From: Viscum album
Taxonomy: Eukaryota > Streptophyta > Magnoliopsida > Santalales > Viscaceae
DNA length: 64,000 nucleotides
Direction: 5' to 3'
Assembly: GCA_963277665.1 (NCBI GenBank)
Contig: OY728165.1
Span: forward strand, 1,154,594,050-1,154,658,049
Shown here: positions 60,789 to 64,000 of the stretch, piece after piece
Layout of the letters: every line of letters begins with the position of its first letter
Numbering within the stretch: the first letter of the stretch is position 1
Translations under genes and position numbers: made by a program
Notes under the pieces: model-generated
The model's database searches: none
Told to the model about the DNA's origin: nothing
Seen by the model: only the letters and a program-made list of their open reading frames with translations

Positions 60789-61199
60789 TCACTCATATTA
60801 TTAATTTATTTTTTGTTAACAAAAATATATGAATATTTCAACACAAGGATCATAAATTCTAATAGAATTTGGAATAATATCATTATATTACATCAAAAAA
60901 ACTATTACATGGAATACATAATTTTTTCTCCATGGTGAGACCCTAAAATACGGTTGATATTCAAAATATATGTGGAATAACCTGGTAAATACCTAAATTA
61001 TGTTTTGAGATAAAAATACTAATAAATGAATAAACATGATTGGGATGCATTACATGTGAGTCAAAGGAATTCAATAATATCATAAAAAGTCTCATTTAAA
61101 ATAAATTGGAATCATAACATAAATAGAATGGTATTGTAATATAGTAAAAATTTGTGAATGTGTGATCCAAATGGAGTATTTAATAAATATCTTACAATG
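60789..61199. other. Unassigned AT-rich DNA
   Basis: No recognisable feature. The open frame that begins in the ATT repeat (60750-60938) is not a gene. Confidence 0.5.
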
Positions 61200-64000
61200 A
61201 TAGTTTCTAAAACAACAACATATTGTGGAAAGAGTCCTTTAAGGGATTAGGTTTACTCCCTTATCTCATACATGACGTCTCATGACACTAAAATAACACC
61301 CAATCCATTTGTGGGGTATACAATTATGGGATTACCCTTCATATATATTTAATGTACATCAATATGTGTGATACATATTTTTATTAGTCATAACACATAA
61401 AAATAATAATAACCCTTAGAAAAAAATGGGTTGAATAATATTGTCAAATATTATAATCAAAAGACATTCCTTAAAGAATGAATTTGAGATATTTTCATAA
61501 TGATTATATTATCCAATAAATGTAAGGGATAATAAGTTGTGTATACATGTAAGATTGATATATATGGAATTCAAAACTATTCCAAATCATTTAATTGGTA
61601 AATAGTCTATTAGAGAGAGAATGATCATATCCTAATGAAGTTGATGGATTAGAAAGATCCCTTATCTTAATCCCAAATTGTCTTATGAATTATTTATCTC
61701 CTTGAATAACAAAAATAAGGTAATTGTTTACATAATTAAGAACATTTTTTATGATTTTTATTCCTTTTATTACTAGAACATATTGAATTACTTATCAAAC
61801 AAATTCCACGTTGGTCATTTCAAGTATATATGAATCTTAGGCCCAAAATCTAATTGGTATGTTTACTAGGGTCAAAGAGATAATTAATTATTATTATCAA
61901 TAAAAATAAAAAATATTACTTTAATTAATAACTTATAATTTTTATATTATTGATGAATAGTGGTTATGAAAAATAAAATACAGTACAATCATAGAGACTG
62001 TAGCCCATATGTACACATGAGTACAGTTTCAGTTTTTCAAGTATATCAATGTAAATTAAGTTTGGACTGTATTGTATTTTCATGATTATTATTTTATCAT
62101 ATACACAATATTGTTTCTTTAATTACCCTCACATATTCCTTCCACGTGAAATTTTATTTAGAACAAATAACATCACTTTGTAAGGAGGTAGTACATTGTA
62201 CACACTAACTACATTATCAATTATTAAATATATCATATAGTATGAAAATATATGAAAATTTTATTTTTTATAACGTTTAATATTTCACTAATATAAGTTA
62301 TAATCATAATATTATTCTATATTTCCTTCCATGTAACACATATCTGAAAAAAGAATCACATTCCTCCGCGATGTGTTAGTCAGATGTACATATGAGGAAC
62401 ATTATCATATTATCTATGAAATGGAATTATTGATGTTATATATGAAATTATAATAAAATTAGTATAATTATAATATAAATATAATAACCGTTATATACGT
62501 TGTTATATCAAGTCGTTATATGTGGTGATGGAAAATGATTTCTGTCATTTAGTGAGAAGGATGTTCACCACACTCATGATCAACAGTTTCATTTCACACT
62601 TTTGGGAGACGAATGTGATTGTAGGTAAATAAAATAACATAAAAAAAATATTTATGTATAAGATATTTATGATATTTTATCATCATTATATAAAAATATT
62701 TTTTCTATGTTGAGTAATAAAAAAAATAAAATGATCTGTTAAGTATGTTACAACTTCATCATACAACATTTTTGTGTTTGTACAAAATTCATCAATGGGT
62801 TTGATTAATTATAAAACCAAAGATAATAGAATGGTGTAATGGATGTATCAATGTTATTTTGTAATCTATTTTCTAAATCCATGCTTTTTATGTTATGAAT
62901 TTAGAGGATAAGGGGTGGATTTTTATAATCAGAGGAGAGTATATAATTGGAATTTTCGAAAAGAAAATGATTAGTCCATGTTTTTATAAAGAAAAATGAT
63001 AACAATGGAAAAATTTCTAAACATTAAATATATAACATCATAATATTACCTTAAAATTTAAATTATACACGTTTTGGTTAATTTTTAATTCTTTCCATTT
63101 TTAGTTTAACTCCATGGTAAACCCTCTTTTACTATAACCTTAGTAAATTAGTTTTTATGTTTTCCCTATTCATGAGGGTCAAATATTATGTTGAACCTAT
63201 TAGTTAAAATAAATAATCTTGGTTTGAAAGATTTTAATAATTTTTCAAAATTCAACTCATTTATAAGGTAAAAATTAATATTAAATTAATCCCATAGACA
63301 TGTTTATAAAATTGGTTTTTATGTAATGAATTTAAAGGAAATGATTATATCATATTAACTATAAGAAAGTAAATAATAATTAGTTTAATTTAAATTAATT
63401 TTTATAGATATAGTTAATTAAAATATCATTAAATAAATCATTATTATAGTTTATTTTAGATATTTAAATAGATAGTTATTATACAAATTAAAATAGTTTT
63501 CAGAAAAATGTTTATATGGACAAAAAATAATATTATAAGGAATTTTAGTATAAATATGACTTATATTTAATTAATATGACTTAATATACCAAAATACATA
63601 TTCTACAAATTTTTAATAATAATGGTACTTACTTTTTAAAAATAAATGAAAATTTTGTAAAAATAGGAATTTATTCAATTCACTAAAAAGGTACTATTTT
63701 ATGAAAAATCCAAAAAATCATCATAAGATAATATTTATTTTCCAATTTAATTTGATTTTTCAAATAAATTTAACAAAAGCATTAAAACATAATTTTAAAC
63801 TATTTGAGTAGAGTACTACTAATCCTTATTTTAACAAAACATTGTTTTTCAGAAAATAATTCATTTCTGTTCAAATATTTCAAATTTTATTTATAATTAA
63901 TAGATAAAAATTGACTTTATTTTATAAAAGTGTAAACCATATGTGTATGATAATTTAATTAGTCCAATTCATAGCCTCCAACATAACGAATTCATTATAA
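61200..64000 (-). repeat. Old, diverged LTR-A copy running off the window
   Basis: 'atgacgtctcatgacac' plus 'caatccatttgtggggta' (about 61271-61325) correspond to the internal repeat near 48182-48245. 'agatcccttatcttaat' with 'aattgtcttatgaatta' (61655-61692) matches 48367-48410. The palindromic module appears decayed at 61985-62030, with later modules near 62175, 62360 and 62550. The TATA-like box is at 62921-62927. It is in the same orientation as the complete element. The right end is beyond the window. It is about as diverged as the copy at 4190-10703. Confidence 0.55.
62921..62927 (-). promoter_or_regulatory. Decayed LTR-A TATA box
   Basis: The minus strand reads TATAAAAATCC at the position homologous to the TATA boxes of the better preserved copies. 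It is unlikely to be active. Confidence 0.35.

Overview
This window looks like nuclear DNA of a flowering plant with a large, repeat-rich genome. It is very AT-rich, CpG-poor and TpG/CpA-rich, as expected of long-methylated, silenced DNA. I found no host gene with an intact reading frame, and no rRNA gene, functional tRNA gene, CRISPR array or bacterial-type operon. Almost everything I can identify is a decayed, often nested, transposable element. The species cannot be named from this sequence.

Layout. 1-3768: two pieces of one long LTR family, here called LTR-A, lying in opposite orientations. 4190-10703: an older LTR-A copy, split by a CACTA-type DNA transposon (6089-8693) whose core is TA/CA microsatellite plus a possible SINE. 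About 11330-14633: a stop-riddled Ty3/gypsy (chromovirus-like) pol on the + strand, with protease, RT, RNase H and integrase remnants, ending in a polypurine tract and the start of its 3' LTR. 20290-32370: a large Ty1/copia element of SIRE/Maximus type on the - strand, with two LTRs of about 1.85 kb, a primer-binding site, gag, integrase, RT and RNase H remnants, and about 3 kb of extra sense-strand sequence where SIRE elements carry an env-like third ORF. 32371-46311: mostly unassigned AT-rich DNA. 46312-58205: the best-bounded element, an LTR-A retrotransposon on the - strand with two LTRs of 4794 bp each, near-matching 5-bp target duplications, a tRNA-iMet-type primer site and a polypurine tract. 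Its interior is only 2.3 kb and holds a shortened gag and a tRNA-derived SINE. About 58880-60600: the 3' half of a plant L1-type LINE ORF2 on the - strand, including its C-terminal RNase H. About 61200-64000: another old LTR-A copy running off the window.

The protein calls rest on translating by eye and recognising conserved family blocks in the expected order. All the coding regions are broken by stops and frameshifts, so none is expected to make a working protein. Element boundaries come from comparing repeat copies within the window and are approximate unless a terminus is described. No database search was possible. I did not find a convincing new biological system. The most unusual material is the LTR-A family, with very long LTRs, conserved GC-richer palindromic modules and an internally deleted member, and the extra region of the copia element.
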